Assembly: GCA_049324435.1 (NCBI GenBank)
Contig: JBMOOQ010000013.1
Span: 1-64,000, forward strand
DNA from: Pseudorhodoplanes sp049324435
GTDB taxonomy: Bacteria > Pseudomonadota > Alphaproteobacteria > Rhizobiales > Xanthobacteraceae
Direction of reading: 5' to 3'
DNA length: 64,000 nucleotides
Positions within the stretch are counted from its first letter, which is position 1. Each line of letters opens with the position of its first letter. Positions 33,818-43,023 of the stretch are shown here, piece by piece. The translations under genes were made by a program, and so were the position numbers. The notes beneath the pieces are model-generated. The model saw only the letters and a program-made list of their open reading frames with translations, had not been told where the DNA came from and searched no databases.

Positions 33818-34915
33818 ATGGGCTTCAAATGCGGCATCGTCGGATTGCCGAATGTCGGCAAATCGACGCTCTTCAACGCGCTGACCGAAACCGCTGCCGC
33901 GCAGGCTGCGAATTATCCGTTCTGCACCATCGAGCCGAATGTCGGCGAAGTGGCGGTCCCGGACCCGCGGCTCGACAAGCTCGCCGCGATTGCCAAGTCG
34001 GCGCAGATCATCCCGACGCGCCTGACTTTCGTGGATATCGCCGGCCTCGTGCGCGGCGCCTCCAAGGGCGAAGGACTCGGCAACCAGTTTCTCGCCAATA
34101 TCCGCGAAGTCGACGCGATCGCGCATGTGGTGCGCTGCTTCGAGGATTCCGACGTCACCCATGTCGAGGGCAAGGTCGATCCGGTCGCCGACATCGAAAC
34201 GATCGAAACTGAGTTGATGCTGGCCGATCTCGACTCGCTCGAACGCCGGGCCGATGCGCTGGCAAAGAAAGCCAAGGGCGGCGACAAGGACGCCAAGGAA
34301 ACCGTCGATCTGATGCAGCGTGCGCTTACGCTCTTGCGTGAAGGAAAGCCCGCGCGACTGGTCGAGCGCAAGCCTGAAGAAGAAAAGGCCTTCGCGATGC
34401 TCGGTCTGATGACCGCGAAGCCGGTCCTTTATGTCTGCAATGTGGACGAGGGCTCTGCCGCCACCGGCAACGAATTCTCAAAGAGAGTGGAGGCCCGCGC
34501 GAAGGAAGAAGGCGCGGTGTCGGTGATCATTTCGGCGAAGATCGAATCCGAAATCGCCGTGCTTTCGCGCGAGGAGCGCACCGAATATCTCGAAGCCGTC
34601 GGCTTGAAAGAAGCGGGCCTCGACCGGCTGATCCGTGCCGGATACGAGCTTCTGCATCTCGTCACCTATTTCACCGTCGGGCCGAAGGAAGCCCGCGCCT
34701 GGACCATTACGAAGGGCACCAAGGCGCCGCAGGCAGCAGGCGTCATTCATACTGACTTTGAGCGCGGTTTCATCCGCGCCGAGACCATCGCCTTTGACGA
34801 TTATGTCGCCCTCAACGGCGAAGCCGGGGCACGCGACGCCGGCAAGCTGCGGCTCGAAGGCAAGGATTATGTCGTCGCCGACGGCGACGTCATGCACTTC
34901 CGGTTCGCGACCTGA
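33818..34915 (+). CDS. ychF: Redox-regulated ATPase YchF (Obg-family)
   Basis: The 365-residue P-loop protein begins MGFKCGIVGLPNVGKSTLFNALT, with DIAGLVRGASKGEGLGNQFL as G3 and a C-terminal TGS domain (FTVGPKEARAWTITKGTKAPQAAGVIHTDFERGFIRAET). YchF prefers ATP over GTP and is linked to translation and oxidative stress. The ATG at 33818 is the conserved start. It lies 16 bases after pth, and its 3' end overlaps the convergent DUF4282 gene by 26 bases. Confidence 0.95.
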   Translation: MGFKCGIVGLPNVGKSTLFNALTETAAAQAANYPFCTIEPNVGEVAVPDPRLDKLAAIAKSAQIIPTRLTFVDIAGLVRGASKGEGLGNQFLANIREVDAIAHVVRCFEDSDVTHVEGKVDPVADIETIETELMLADLDSLERRADALAKKAKGGDKDAKETVDLMQRALTLLREGKPARLVERKPEEEKAFAMLGLMTAKPVLYVCNVDEGSAATGNEFSKRVEARAKEEGAVSVIISAKIESEIAVLSREERTEYLEAVGLKEAGLDRLIRAGYELLHLVTYFTVGPKEARAWTITKGTKAPQAAGVIHTDFERGFIRAETIAFDDYVALNGEAGARDAGKLRLEGKDYVVADGDVMHFRFAT

Positions 34916-35237
34916 CGCCGGCCCGCTCTGGCGGTGCGGACGCGATCCAGTCCACGCCGCGATAGCGGATCGCGCCGAGATGCTCGTTGATGCGGAAGAT
35001 CACCATCACGATTTCGCAAAGAATCCGCACGAAGATGATGCCGGCCAAGGTGAACACCATCGCGCCGGCCAGCAGCAACAGTTCGGCAATCATATTGATC
35101 GCCATCATGCCGAGCGCGGTCAGGATCAGCGACAGCCCGGTCAGTGCCACCACCGCAAGACAAAGCCAGTAAAATACCCGAATGACGGACGGCGTGATGA
35201 ACCGGTCCCATTGCAGCAATTCGGAAAAATCCATCAT
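34890..35237 (-). CDS. DUF4282-like small membrane protein
   Basis: The 115-residue protein has two long hydrophobic helices (FYWLCLAVVALTGLSLILTALGMM and AELLLLAGAMVFTLAGIIFVRILCE), followed by the conserved VMVIFRINEHLGAIR turn. This is the plan of DUF4282 proteins. The C-terminal tail (ASAPPERAGVRSRTGSA) lies in the overlap with ychF on the other strand, so its final 8-9 codons share DNA with the ychF end. Confidence 0.78.
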   Translation of the reverse strand: MMDFSELLQWDRFITPSVIRVFYWLCLAVVALTGLSLILTALGMMAINMIAELLLLAGAMVFTLAGIIFVRILCEIVMVIFRINEHLGAIRYRGVDWIASAPPERAGVRSRTGSA

Positions 35238-35371
35238 AACGCGCTCTCAGCGTTGAAAATATCCGGCGCGGCAGTGCGTGAAACTGCACACAGCCATGCG
35301 TCGCGGTCAACCGACCTGGACGCGCAATTGACGCCGTTGCGCCCGGCCGCTACCCAATCGGCTCTGCCGAA

Positions 35372-35848
35372 ATGGTGTGCACGCCCTTGGCCAAACTTTA
35401 TTTCGAAGACTTCCAGCCTGGTCACGTGGCCGAATACGGCCCGCGCCTTGTGACGCGCGAGGAAATCATCGCCTTTGCCGCGCAATACGACCCGCAGCCC
35501 ATGCATCTCGACGAGGCGGCTGCACAGAAAACGCTTCTGGGCGGACTTGGGGCGTCGGGCTGGCATAGCTGCGGGATCATGATGCGCATGATCTGCGACG
35601 GTTTCATGTTGAACGCGGCCTCAATGGGCGCGGGCGGCGTGGAAGAGGTCCGGTGGCTGCGTCCGGTCCGTCCAGGCGACCGCCTGACTTTGCGGGTGAC
35701 CGTTCTTGAGACCCGCGTCTCCAACAGCCGGCCGGACATGGGCATCGTCCGCATCCGTTACGAGATGATGAACGCGCATGGCGAATGCGTCATGACCATG
35801 GTGACCCCTGCGATGTTCGGCCGCCGTCCGTCGGAGTCATCGTCATGA
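35372..35848 (+). CDS. MaoC-like dehydratase (hotdog), first of a pair
   Basis: The 158-residue hotdog-fold protein has the (R)-hydratase pattern: VTREEIIAFAAQYDPQPMHLDEAAA (catalytic Asp/His of the hydratase-2 motif) and LGGLGASGWHSCGIMMRMICDGF. It resembles MaoC-type enoyl-CoA hydratases. It is translationally coupled to a second MaoC gene (ATGA at 35845-35848) and then to an MFS gene, an operon suggesting handling of an acyl-CoA or small organic acid. Start at ATG 35372. Confidence 0.85.
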   Translation: MVCTPLAKLYFEDFQPGHVAEYGPRLVTREEIIAFAAQYDPQPMHLDEAAAQKTLLGGLGASGWHSCGIMMRMICDGFMLNAASMGAGGVEEVRWLRPVRPGDRLTLRVTVLETRVSNSRPDMGIVRIRYEMMNAHGECVMTMVTPAMFGRRPSESSS

Positions 35849-36333
35849 TGCGCTTTTACGACGATCTGCGTGTCGGCGACCGGATCGCGCTCGGCTCGCA
35901 TCTATTCACCGCGGAGGACATCAAGATTTTCGCGCGGCAATTCGACCCGCAGGCCTTTCATATTGACGAGGACGAGGGCGCGCGCTCGCATTTCGGCGGA
36001 CTGGTCGCGTCAGGCTGGCACACGGCATCGATGTGGATGCGAAAGCTGGTGGATCACCACAAGCGCGAGGCCGAGGTCCTTCGGCAACGCGGCGAGCGGA
36101 TCCCGGAAGTCGGGCCCTCGCCCGGATTTCGCGATTTGCGTTGGTACAAGCCGGTCTTTGCCGGCGATACGGTCACCTATTCGTACGAAGTGATCGCAAT
36201 GCGGGTGTCCAAGTCGATGCCTGCGCGTGGTGTCGTTACCGTGCTCGGTAGCGGCACCAACCAGCACGGCGTGCGTGTCTTTTCGCTCGAGAGTATTTCC
36301 TTCTTCGAGCGGCGCGATCCAACGCCGCCATGA
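35845..36333 (+). CDS. MaoC-like dehydratase (hotdog), second of a pair
   Basis: The 162-residue partner has FTAEDIKIFARQFDPQAFHIDEDEGARSHFGGLVASGWHTASMWMRKLVD, the hydratase-2 motif with Asp and His present. Two adjacent ATGs (35845, 35848) fit; the first overlaps the previous stop by four bases. It ends overlapping the MFS start (ATGA). The pair may form a heterodimer, as in some split MaoC hydratases. Confidence 0.85.
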   Translation: MMRFYDDLRVGDRIALGSHLFTAEDIKIFARQFDPQAFHIDEDEGARSHFGGLVASGWHTASMWMRKLVDHHKREAEVLRQRGERIPEVGPSPGFRDLRWYKPVFAGDTVTYSYEVIAMRVSKSMPARGVVTVLGSGTNQHGVRVFSLESISFFERRDPTPP

Positions 36334-37532
36334 CTGCCACGGCCGATAGCGACGTCGCACGCCGCGACGAGAAGCGTACGCTATTGGTGGCATCCGGCGC
36401 CCATGCTTTGCATGACGGCTATACCGACCTGATCTACGTCATGCTGCCGGTCTGGCAGGCGGAGTTTGGGCTGACCTATGCGGCCGTCGGCGCGCTGCGC
36501 GGCCTTTTTGCGGGCACCATGGCGAGCTTGCAAATTCCGGCCGGGCATTTGTCCGAGCGTTACGGCGCCGCCCTGATTCTCGCCGGCGGCACGGCGCTGA
36601 CGGGACTGGGCTATTGCCTCGCTGGACTGAGCGGCGGATTCGTGGCGCTGCTCGCGGCATTGTTGATCGGCGGCCTCGGCGCCAGCACGCAGCATCCGAT
36701 TGCGTCTGCGCTTGTGGCACGGGCATTTTCTGGTCCACGTTCGCTCAAGGCGCTGGGCGGTTACAATTTCGCAGGCGACATCGGAAAGATGACGGTGCCG
36801 GCGCTCGCGGCGCTGATGATGACCGTCATGCCGTGGCGTGCAACCGTTATCATCCTCGGTTCAGCGGGCTTTCTCGCGGCGATCCTGATTATATGGGCGA
36901 CTCCGCGCTTCGGCCCGGCTGCCGCTATGGAAAAAGCCGATACGGCTGGTCCCGCGGCGACGACGATTTCAGCGCCGCGCTACGCCTTCCCAACGCTATT
37001 GTCGATCGGCGTGATCGATTCCGCCACACGCATGGGATTCCTAACCTTCCTGCCGTTCATCCTGACTGCGAAGGGCGCAAGCCTGGCCACGATCGGAATT
37101 GCGCTGACCCTGGTCTTTGCCGGCGGCGCAGCCGGCAAGCTGGTCTGCGCCTTCGTCGGCGCGCGCATCGGGATCATCAACACGGTGTTCGTCACCGAAG
37201 TGCTGACCCTTGTGTTGATCCTCACACTGCTGCCGCTGCCGCTCGCAGCCGCGTTTGTGATCCTGCCGGTCCTCGGAATCGCGCTCAATGGCACATCGTC
37301 GGTGCTGTATGGCTCAGTCCCCGCGCTGGTCGCGCCTGAGACACGAACCCGCGCATTCGGCCAGTTCTATACCGGCACCATCGGTGCCGGTGCGATTGCC
37401 CCGATTCTCTATGGCTTTATCGGTGACCGGGTTGGCCTTACTGGCGGCATCGTCGCTGTTGGCGCGATGGTGCTTCTGACTTTGCCGCTTGCATTCGCAT
37501 TAAGGCCGGCTTTCGCACAGGCGCGGCCGTAA
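36330..37532 (+). CDS. MFS transporter, fosmidomycin-resistance-like
   Basis: The 400-residue transporter has ~12 membrane helices. The first helix text SGAHALHDGYTDLIYVMLPVWQAEFGLTYAAVGAL and HLSERYGAA resemble the Fsr (fosmidomycin resistance) group; a central cytoplasmic loop ends EKADTAGPAAT before the second half. Likely an efflux or uptake carrier; being last in an operon with two MaoC enzymes, it may move a related acid. Start overlaps the upstream stop by four bases. Confidence 0.85.
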   Translation: MTATADSDVARRDEKRTLLVASGAHALHDGYTDLIYVMLPVWQAEFGLTYAAVGALRGLFAGTMASLQIPAGHLSERYGAALILAGGTALTGLGYCLAGLSGGFVALLAALLIGGLGASTQHPIASALVARAFSGPRSLKALGGYNFAGDIGKMTVPALAALMMTVMPWRATVIILGSAGFLAAILIIWATPRFGPAAAMEKADTAGPAATTISAPRYAFPTLLSIGVIDSATRMGFLTFLPFILTAKGASLATIGIALTLVFAGGAAGKLVCAFVGARIGIINTVFVTEVLTLVLILTLLPLPLAAAFVILPVLGIALNGTSSVLYGSVPALVAPETRTRAFGQFYTGTIGAGAIAPILYGFIGDRVGLTGGIVAVGAMVLLTLPLAFALRPAFAQARP

Positions 37533-37534
37533 TC

Positions 37535-38278
37535 TCACCGCCAGTCGCCGACGACCGCCTGGACCAGCGTCAGCGCCGCGACCGCAGCGGTATCGGCACG
37601 CAGGATGCGCGGGCCGAGCGAAAGTCTGATGACCTTCGGATGCTTCAGCAGCATCGCGCGCTCCTCTTCGGCAAAGCCGCCTTCCGGCCCGACCAGGACC
37701 GCAAGTGGCGTACCCGGCGCAATTGCCGACAAGGCCGCAACCGGATCGCGCGTCTGTGCATCCTCATCGCAGAAGATCAAAACCCGATCGTTCGACAGCG
37801 CATCGAGTGCCTTCGCAAGCGGCATCGCATCATGGGTCTCCGCGATCGTGAGGATCCCACATTGTTCTGCCGCCTCGATCGCATTCGCCCGCATCCGCTC
37901 GATATTCACGCGCGCAGCCTGGGTGTGGCGCGTTGTCACTGGCTGCAGCCGCGACACCCCGAGTTCCACGGCTTTCTGCACCATGTAATCAAGCCGCGCG
38001 TGTTTCAGCGGCGCGAACAGGTAATGCAGGTCGCAAGCGCCGTGCTGCGGCCGCGTCTGCTCGGCGATGGCGAGCGCGACCGACTTCTTGCCTTCGCGCT
38101 GCAATGCCGCGCGCCATTCGCCATCGCGGCCGTTGAAGGCCAGAACCGGGTCTCCCGGATCGAGCCTCAGCACATTGGTCAGGTAATTGGCTTGCGCCTT
38201 GTCGAGCGAGACAGTCGTGCCCTGCCGAAGGTCGGGCGCGACAAACAGGCGCGGGGTGCGAAAATCGTAGCGGGGCAT
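37535..38278 (-). CDS. rsmE: 16S rRNA (uracil-1498-N3)-methyltransferase
   Basis: The 247-residue SPOUT-class enzyme has an N-terminal PUA-like domain (FNGRDGEWRA) and the deep-knot SAM site LAVLVGPEGGFAEEERAML ... IRLSLGPRILRADTAAVAALTLVQ. It methylates U1498 in the decoding region of 16S rRNA. Convergent with the MFS gene across a two-base gap. Confidence 0.94.
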   Translation of the reverse strand: MPRYDFRTPRLFVAPDLRQGTTVSLDKAQANYLTNVLRLDPGDPVLAFNGRDGEWRAALQREGKKSVALAIAEQTRPQHGACDLHYLFAPLKHARLDYMVQKAVELGVSRLQPVTTRHTQAARVNIERMRANAIEAAEQCGILTIAETHDAMPLAKALDALSNDRVLIFCDEDAQTRDPVAALSAIAPGTPLAVLVGPEGGFAEEERAMLLKHPKVIRLSLGPRILRADTAAVAALTLVQAVVGDWR

Positions 38279-38433
38279 CGTTCACATCAAGGTCAGCGCC
38301 GGAGCGGGAAACTTTCTCATAACCGGCAAGCCTTCTATTATTCCCTGAATCGCATTTTGCCGCCGTGTCGCCTATTTTGCGGGCTTGATCACGGGGGAGC
38401 GCCCGGAAGGCCGAGGGGCCGGGAGAACCAAAA

Positions 38434-39150
38434 ATGAGGTTAGCTTCAGGTCTGTCGACCGCGCTGACGCTGGCGGCCCTCGCAGCGCCCGCGCTGGCCG
38501 CTCCGGACCATGGCCGGATGAGACTCGCACAGGCTGGTCCACCCACCTCGGGCTGGAGCACCCCTGGGGCAGCGCCGCAATCGGCTCAGCCCGGCCCGCC
38601 CAGCTCCGGATGGGGGGCACCGGCCCCGCAGGCCGCTCCGGCGTCGCCGCCCTCGTCCGGCTGGGCGTCGCCCACGGCGCCGGCAGGGCGGCCTGCGGCC
38701 TCGTTCGGCCCTGGAGGTCCCGGTGGAGCAGGCGGTTTCGGCGGTGGCCCGCAGCGCAACTGCATGGCGGAAATCCAGCCGCTGCTGACCGACGCGCAGG
38801 AAAAGGGTCAGGCTATCCAGAAGGCCGCAGCCACCAAGCAACAGCCTGTCGTCTGCCAGGCGTTCAGAAATCTGGCCACGGCCGAGGCCAAGCTCATCAA
38901 GTATTTCGACGATCACGGCAAGGAATGCGGCGTTCCGCCCGATGCGGTGAAGGCCCGCAAAGGCAATTACGCGAAGATCGTCGAAATCCGCACCAAGGTC
39001 TGCGACACCGCTGCTGCACCCAAGCGCGCGCCGAGCCTCAGCGATGCGCTCGGCACATCGCGGCTGCCGACCGTATCCGACGCGCCGTCCGCGGGCGGGC
39101 GGCGGAACAGCACCTTCGATACCCTCACTGGCAACCCGCTGAACCGATGA
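38434..39150 (+). CDS. Exported Pro/Gly-rich protein with PPxSGW repeats
   Basis: The 238-residue protein has a signal peptide (MRLASGLSTALTLAALAAPALA), a low-complexity segment with three copies of PP(T/S)SGW(S/G/A)xP, a glycine run, and a folded C-terminal part with four Cys (RNCMAEIQPLL, PVVCQAF, GKECGVPPDAV, RTKVCDTAA), helical in plan. Known to me only as a recurrent hypothetical of Bradyrhizobium-type genomes. Its stop overlaps the ubiA start by four bases. Confidence 0.75.
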   Translation: MRLASGLSTALTLAALAAPALAAPDHGRMRLAQAGPPTSGWSTPGAAPQSAQPGPPSSGWGAPAPQAAPASPPSSGWASPTAPAGRPAASFGPGGPGGAGGFGGGPQRNCMAEIQPLLTDAQEKGQAIQKAAATKQQPVVCQAFRNLATAEAKLIKYFDDHGKECGVPPDAVKARKGNYAKIVEIRTKVCDTAAAPKRAPSLSDALGTSRLPTVSDAPSAGGRRNSTFDTLTGNPLNR

Positions 39151-40073
39151 CCGGGACCGCCGGGCGGGTCGCCGATTCGACCGGAAACTGGGTCGACACA
39201 GCGGCCCCCGCCTGGCTCAAGCCCTATCTGAGGCTGGCGCGGCTCGACCGCCCGATTGGCTCGTGGCTGTTGCTGATGCCGTGCTGGTGGTCGGCCGGCC
39301 TCGCCGCGATCGCCGCGGGAAAGCCCTACCCCGATCCCTGGCACTGCCTGTTGTTCTTCATCGGCGCCTTCGCCATGCGCGGCGCCGGCTGCACCTGGAA
39401 CGACATCGTCGATCGCGATCTCGACGCCAAGGTCGAGCGCACCCGTTCGCGTCCGATCCCGGCAGGTCAGGTGACGACGCGTCAGGCCCTCGTGTTTCTC
39501 GTTCTGCAGGCGCTGGCCGGGCTGATCGTGCTGCTGCAGTTCAATCCCTTCACGATCCTCGTCGGCATCCTGTCGCTGGCCACGGTCGCAATCTATCCAT
39601 TCCTCAAGCGCGTCACGCACTGGCCGCAGATCGGTCTCGGCCTTGCCTTTTCCTGGGGTGCATTGATGGGCTGGCCCGCCATATTCGGCCGGCTCGATCC
39701 GGCGGCATTCATTCTTTACGCAGGATCAATCGCCTGGGTGATCGCCTACGACACCATCTACGCGCACCAGGACCGCGAGGATGACGCGCTGATCGGCATC
39801 AAATCGACCGCGATCCTGTTCGGCGAACGCACGAAGCCGATGCTGGCGCTGTTCTTCTCGATCGCGGTCGTCCTGATTGCGATTGCAGGCTGGTTCGCGG
39901 GCGCCGGGCTGATATTTGCAACCGGACTCGCAGCCTTCGCCCTGCATCTTGGCTGGCAGGTGTGGCGGCTCGATATTTCCAATCCGGATCTCTGCCTGCG
40001 CCTGTTCAAGTCGAACCGTGACGCAGGCCTGATGCTATTCGCCGCAATGATCCTCGATGCCGCCTTGCGGTGA
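39147..40073 (+). CDS. ubiA: 4-hydroxybenzoate polyprenyltransferase
   Basis: The 308-residue membrane enzyme attaches the polyprenyl chain to 4-hydroxybenzoate in ubiquinone synthesis. Two Asp-rich motifs are visible: NDIVDRDLDAKVERTRSRPI and YDTIYAHQDREDD. About eight helices. Start overlaps the previous gene by four bases (ATGA). A longer open frame runs upstream in the same phase but lacks coding character. Confidence 0.95.
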   Translation: MTGTAGRVADSTGNWVDTAAPAWLKPYLRLARLDRPIGSWLLLMPCWWSAGLAAIAAGKPYPDPWHCLLFFIGAFAMRGAGCTWNDIVDRDLDAKVERTRSRPIPAGQVTTRQALVFLVLQALAGLIVLLQFNPFTILVGILSLATVAIYPFLKRVTHWPQIGLGLAFSWGALMGWPAIFGRLDPAAFILYAGSIAWVIAYDTIYAHQDREDDALIGIKSTAILFGERTKPMLALFFSIAVVLIAIAGWFAGAGLIFATGLAAFALHLGWQVWRLDISNPDLCLRLFKSNRDAGLMLFAAMILDAALR

Positions 40074-40640
40074 TCAGTTGCGCGCGATGATCTCGCGTTC
40101 GCCCCGACAGACCTTTTGCAGTCCGATGTGACGGCCAGGCTTGCGCCGCATCAGGATCGATGGCCTGCGTTTCCGGATCGCGGAACGGCGCCGTCTGCGT
40201 GCGACCGAATCTCCGGTCAGCAGCATGCGGCGGCCGGCGCAGACCTGGCGCATGTCGCCGGTCGCATCGCGCAGCCACAGCGACAGCCCGAGCACGCGGC
40301 CCCAGGCACGCCACATCACCGCAGCTTCATCGGCCGGTGCCGCCTCTAGAAGCGGAACGGACAGAGCCGGATCGGCATGATCGAGAATGATGGAAGCGGC
40401 GGGACTGCCGTCCTCGGCCGGTACCAGCGTGATGCCAATGAAGGCTTCGACCGCCAGCCGGATTTTCATCCGCATCCCGCGCACTGCACGCCGCAGCACC
40501 ACGCGATCGCGGTCGAGTTCGATCTGCCGCATCTGCCCATCCGCTCCGGCATCGCGTGCCGGAAATCGAACTGGCAAAGCGAAAGGGTCGAGCCGCAGCG
40601 CGCGGCCCGACCCGGCAGGCAAGGCCCCGCCGGCTTCCAT
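40074..40640 (-). CDS. DUF6101-like conserved protein
   Basis: The 188-residue cytoplasmic protein has LRLDPFALPVRFPARDAGADGQMRQIELDRDRVVLRRAVRGMRM at the N-terminus and a strongly basic C-terminus with ARRRRRSAIRKRRPSILMRRK. This matches the conserved hypothetical (DUF6101) next to ubiA in related genomes. The basic tail suggests nucleic-acid or membrane binding. It ends one base after ubiA, convergent. Confidence 0.8.
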   Translation of the reverse strand: MEAGGALPAGSGRALRLDPFALPVRFPARDAGADGQMRQIELDRDRVVLRRAVRGMRMKIRLAVEAFIGITLVPAEDGSPAASIILDHADPALSVPLLEAAPADEAAVMWRAWGRVLGLSLWLRDATGDMRQVCAGRRMLLTGDSVARRRRRSAIRKRRPSILMRRKPGRHIGLQKVCRGEREIIARN

Positions 40641-40861
40641 TTGACGCCTCGAATTGCTCCCCCGGACTTTTTCGTCCGTTATGCGCAGGAGCTTGCCACA
40701 ATGCCGTCGGAAAGCGCTTAAAAAGCTCAGTTAATCAATGATTTCGCGCACTTCCTCGATTCGCATGATTGACGAGTTCTTTCCGCCCTGCGGCCGGATG
40801 TGCCTCGCCGTCTCAGCTTGTGCTTGTCAGAGACGGACACGGCCCCTAAATCGGACGTCTC

Positions 40862-42214
40862 ATGCAATCCCTTCTTGATCAGACTGCCCTCAGCAACCTT
40901 GCCGAAGGACTGGTCCGCGCCGCGCAAAAAGCCGGAGCGGACGCAGCCGATGCGATCGCCATTCGTTCGGTGTCGATCGGTGTCGATATCCGCGACGGCG
41001 CCGTCGAAGAATCCGAACGCTCGGAAAGCGACGATGTCGGCTTGCGGGTTTTTGTCGGCCACAAGCAGGCGGTGGTTTCGACCAACGATATTGCGCGGAC
41101 CGATCTCGCGGCACTTGCCGAACGGGCGGTCGCGATGGCGCGCGTGGCACCCGACGACCGTTTTGCCGGACTTGCCGATTCCGATCGGCTCGCACGCGAA
41201 CGGCCCGACCTCGATCTGATCGATCCGGACATTCCTGCCGTGGCCGAGCTCGAACGCCGCGCACGCCTTGCAGAAGAGGCGGCGCTGTCGGTCAAGGGAG
41301 TGACCAAATCCGGCGGAGCGTCCGCAGGTGCCGGCATCAGCGGCATGGTGCTGGTGACGAGCAGCGGCTTCCACGGGTCTTATCTCGCATCGCGGCAAAG
41401 CGTGTCGATGATGGCGATTGCCGGCGAAGGCACCGGCATGGAGCGCGACTATGATCATTCCTCCGCCTTGCATGGCAGCGATCTGACGGCGCCGGACGCA
41501 ATCGGGCGGAGCGCCGGCGAACGCGCCGTTCGCCGGCTTAATCCGCGCAAGGTAAAGACCCGGGCCGTGCCCGTCATTTTTGATTCACGGCTGTCCAACA
41601 CCCTCGTCAGCCATCTGGCGAGCGCGGCCAATGGCGCATCGATCGCGCGCAAGGCGAGCTTCGTGAAAGACAAGCTCGGCGAGCGGCTGTTCGCCCCCGG
41701 TATCAGGATCGTTGACGACCCGCTGCGCAAGCGCGGATTGCGTTCTCACCCCTTCGATGGCGAAGGCGTCGCAGTGCAGAAAATGATTGTCGTCGATGAC
41801 GGTATTCTGGCGTCTTGGTTTCTCGACACTGCAACGGCGCGCGAACTTGGGATGACGACGACCGGTCACGCCGCCCGCGGCGTTTCGGCACCGCCATCTC
41901 CGCTGCCGAGCAACCTTTATCTTGAGCCCGGCAACCTCACTCCCGAACAACTGATTGCCGAAACCGGAACCGGTTTCTACGTCACCGACCTGATCGGCAT
42001 GGGCACCAACCTCGTCACCGGCGATTACAGCCGCGGCGCCGCCGGCTTCTGGATCGAGAATGGCGAAATCGCCTATCCGGTCAGCGAAGTGACCATCGCG
42101 GGCCATCTGCTCGACATGTTCCGTTCGCTCACGCCGGCGGACGATCTGGCGTTCAAGTTCGTGACCAATGCACCGACGCTGCGCGTGGAGGGCATGACGG
42201 TTGCCGGTCAGTGA
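40862..42214 (+). CDS. pmbA: TldD/PmbA family metalloprotease subunit (PmbA/TldE)
   Basis: The 450-residue protein has the family features GVDIRDGAVEESERSESDDVGLRVFVGHKQA, ARTDLAALAERAVAMARVAPDD, and a C-terminal half with PVIFDSRLSNTLVSHLASAANG and TGFYVTDLIGMGTNLVTGDYSRGAAGFWIENGEI. TldD carries the metal and TldE/PmbA is the metal-free partner of a protease that matures small peptides such as microcin B17 and CcdA-type antitoxins. No tldD is in the window. Confidence 0.93.
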   Translation: MQSLLDQTALSNLAEGLVRAAQKAGADAADAIAIRSVSIGVDIRDGAVEESERSESDDVGLRVFVGHKQAVVSTNDIARTDLAALAERAVAMARVAPDDRFAGLADSDRLARERPDLDLIDPDIPAVAELERRARLAEEAALSVKGVTKSGGASAGAGISGMVLVTSSGFHGSYLASRQSVSMMAIAGEGTGMERDYDHSSALHGSDLTAPDAIGRSAGERAVRRLNPRKVKTRAVPVIFDSRLSNTLVSHLASAANGASIARKASFVKDKLGERLFAPGIRIVDDPLRKRGLRSHPFDGEGVAVQKMIVVDDGILASWFLDTATARELGMTTTGHAARGVSAPPSPLPSNLYLEPGNLTPEQLIAETGTGFYVTDLIGMGTNLVTGDYSRGAAGFWIENGEIAYPVSEVTIAGHLLDMFRSLTPADDLAFKFVTNAPTLRVEGMTVAGQ

Positions 42215-43007
42215 CTCAAGCCGTCGGAATGCGGCACTTGCCGAAGAGCTTGGCCTCGCCGTGCGCGAAGCCGGCCAGATCGCTCTGACCTATTTCCGCG
42301 GCACGATCAAAAGCTGGACCAAGGATCACGAATCTCCCGTCTCCGAAGCCGACATCGCGGTCGACGAGTTTTTGCGCGCACGGCTGACGCGGGATGGCTT
42401 CGGCTGGCTGTCGGAGGAAAGCCAGGATGACCGTTCGCGTCTCTCCGCAGAGCGGATTTTCATCGTCGATCCGATCGACGGCACGCGATCCTTTCTCGCC
42501 GGACGGCCGGACTGGGCGGTGGTTGCGGCTGCCGTGGAAAAAGGGCGCCCGATCGCGGCCGCGATCTATGTGCCTGCCGATGACGAACTCTACACGGCAG
42601 CGGCGGGAAAAGGCGCCACCCGCAACGGAGCCCCGATCGGAACGACCGTGGGCAGCAGCCTGACCGGCGCCCGGATTGCCGGCCCCAAAAAAATGCTGGA
42701 ACGCTTCTCGACAATCGATCCGGATATGCGTCCCGTGCCCAAGATTCACTCGCTGGCATTGCGGCTCACGCGTGTGGCTGAGGGCCGGATCGACGCGGCT
42801 TTTGCCTCGATCAATGCGTATGATTGGGACCTTGCAGCCGCCGATCTTTTGGTGCACGAAGCAGGCGGCGCGATGACGAATTTCGCGGGAGAAGCGCTGG
42901 TCTACAACCTGCACGATCCTGTTCACGGCGCCGTTCTCGCCGCCGGACGCGACAGACATGCAGCGATGCTGGACCTCGTGCGCAAGCGCCGCAAGGAATT
43001 CGCCTGA
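42201..43007 (+). CDS. Inositol monophosphatase-family / CysQ-like phosphatase
   Basis: The 268-residue Mg-dependent phosphatase has FIVDPIDGTRSFLAGRPDWAV and YDWDLAAADLLVHEAGGAMTNF, the two metal-site motifs of the FIG/IMPase/CysQ superfamily. It could be a 3'(2'),5'-bisphosphate nucleotidase that clears pAp in sulfate assimilation, or an inositol phosphatase. The TTG start overlaps pmbA by 14 bases and has GAGGG nearby; GTG 60 bases further is an alternative. Confidence 0.87.
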   Translation: MPVSDSSRRNAALAEELGLAVREAGQIALTYFRGTIKSWTKDHESPVSEADIAVDEFLRARLTRDGFGWLSEESQDDRSRLSAERIFIVDPIDGTRSFLAGRPDWAVVAAAVEKGRPIAAAIYVPADDELYTAAAGKGATRNGAPIGTTVGSSLTGARIAGPKKMLERFSTIDPDMRPVPKIHSLALRLTRVAEGRIDAAFASINAYDWDLAAADLLVHEAGGAMTNFAGEALVYNLHDPVHGAVLAAGRDRHAAMLDLVRKRRKEFA

Positions 43008-43023
43008 CCCTCAGGAAATCACC

